From positions 78,039 to 95,962 of the forward strand of contig NW_003109587.1 of NCBI RefSeq assembly GCF_000003605.2: 17,924 nucleotides of DNA, written 5' to 3'. The translations under genes and the position numbers were made by a program. This DNA comes from Saccoglossus kowalevskii (Eukaryota; Hemichordata; Enteropneusta; Harrimaniidae). Positions 17,269 to 17,924 of this stretch are shown piece by piece. How positions within the stretch are numbered: position 1 is the stretch's first letter; each line of letters starts with the position of its first letter. The notes beneath the pieces are model-generated. The model was not told where the DNA came from and did not search any database. It saw nothing but the letters and a program-made list of their open reading frames with translations.

Positions 17269-17776
17269 CCCTTGAAATTATATTTGTAATGATTCAAAAG
17301 ACGCACATTTAACCAACTGTATCTCCAATGTATTAATTTAATGAATAATCTTAATTATTGCATTTTACGCTGTACTTGGGAGTGTTCATATTGAAACATG
17401 ACAAATTATTATTAAAAGGGGGAGGGGTAAATTAGAATTAGAAAGTTTAGGTAATCAAGCATTTCAAAATGTTATTTAGTAGTTTGGGATTATTGGCAAA
17501 CGCTAAACAGTTTTGCAGACGTTTTCTGAATATCATCTGATAACAACTTTTAGTATATAATTCCAACATGTTTGAAAGGTTCACCAAATAAATTACCGGG
17601 GGGCGGTGAATATGGAGTCGAGCGACCAACACAGTAAACCAAACGTAAAACTCGCGATACAGATGGAGACGACTATGGTCGAACAACCATGAAAAATGAA
17701 TGGCGGGACTTTGGTCTTGCACATTTAGCACAGAAATAAAAGACCAGAGTTGTGCAACCAATCATTTTATTATTGA
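17269..17776. other. Gene-less stretch upstream of cassette B
   Basis: A minus-strand frame at 17447-17761 (104 codons) has no domain and no signal features that I recognise. A purine-rich run GGGGGAGGGG lies at about 17418-17427 and a GC-rich patch at 17595-17610. If cassette B or the whole gene has a distal promoter it would lie here, but no TATA-type or initiator element stands out. Confidence 0.35.
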
Positions 17777-17893
17777 TCACGATGTACTACGGATCAACTC
17801 GACGTCCTTCGTAAACAACCACGTACACGATGTGCCGCCATCCAATGGTAGGATGAGCGGTTTCCTATCAGCGTCAACTTCTGGTGGCGCCAT
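17777..17893 (-). other. Short GC-richer open frame at right edge
   Basis: ATG at 17893-17891 opens MAPPEVDADRKPLILPLDGG, followed by TSCTWLFTKDVELIRSTS and TGA, 38 codons. The interval has more G+C and CpG than its surroundings, and AATAAA follows within 20 bases of the stop. This could be a small exon, the end of a retroposed sequence, or chance. The plus-strand frame at 17700-17909 covers the same bases and is equally unsupported. Confidence 0.2.
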
Positions 17894-17924
17894 ACTATTT
17901 CATCATTAACTAAATATACTGTTA

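Noticed and set aside
1-17924. tRNA or rRNA genes, riboswitches, bacterial promoters or operons
   Set aside because: No cloverleaf with A and B boxes and no rRNA-like conserved block was noticed on reading, and the sequence is plainly eukaryotic. A covariance-model scan could not be run.

Overview
The window looks like a stretch of AT-rich animal genomic DNA. It has no prokaryotic gene packing, no Shine-Dalgarno-led operons, short exons bounded by GT/GC...AG splice sites, two decayed non-LTR retrotransposons, a minisatellite and long gene-less stretches. The LINE types and the EGF/PAN secreted-protein exons fit an invertebrate, most likely a mollusc such as a bivalve. That assignment is inference; no sequence comparison could be run.

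Layout. Bases 1-1589 hold no recognisable gene apart from an open frame running off the left edge. From 1590 to about 4355 (minus strand) lies a 5'-truncated, many-times broken L1/Tx1-type LINE. It retains endonuclease, fingers, palm (MYADD) and C-terminal pieces, but the palm segment with the first catalytic Asp is missing. Bases 4356-6087 are AT-rich with no gene; 6088-6221 is a short element with inverted ends; 6819-7110 holds two degenerate copies of a non-coding repeat about 201 bases apart. At 7449-7901 there is a clean 41-base minisatellite (11 units) with a four-unit (164-base) higher-order order. At 8330-9089 (minus) sits a decayed, unclassified protein remnant with a six-cysteine cluster. 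Bases 10470 to about 12155 (plus) are a second, different LINE of CR1/Jockey type whose catalytic RT core is deleted.

The main gene is on the minus strand at 13319-15577. I can assemble five exons whose junctions are all phase 1. They encode a short N-terminus with a membrane anchor, a 15-residue linker exon, a Ser/Thr-rich stalk, a six-cysteine EGF-like module and a PAN/Apple-like module ending in a stop (about 263 residues in all). This looks like an anchored surface protein with an extracellular EGF-PAN head; its function is unknown.

Immediately upstream (about 15811-17268, minus) is a diverged tandem duplicate of only the 5' half of this gene, containing the anchor exon and stalk exon but no EGF or PAN exon. 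Its stalk exon is fully open with intact splice sites and an in-frame length change. Its anchor exon carries two single-base losses relative to the downstream copy. Both anchor exons end at a GC-type donor. The cassette may be an alternative 5' end for the shared EGF-PAN exons, an extra stalk exon, or a decaying duplicate. This is the most interesting part of the window.
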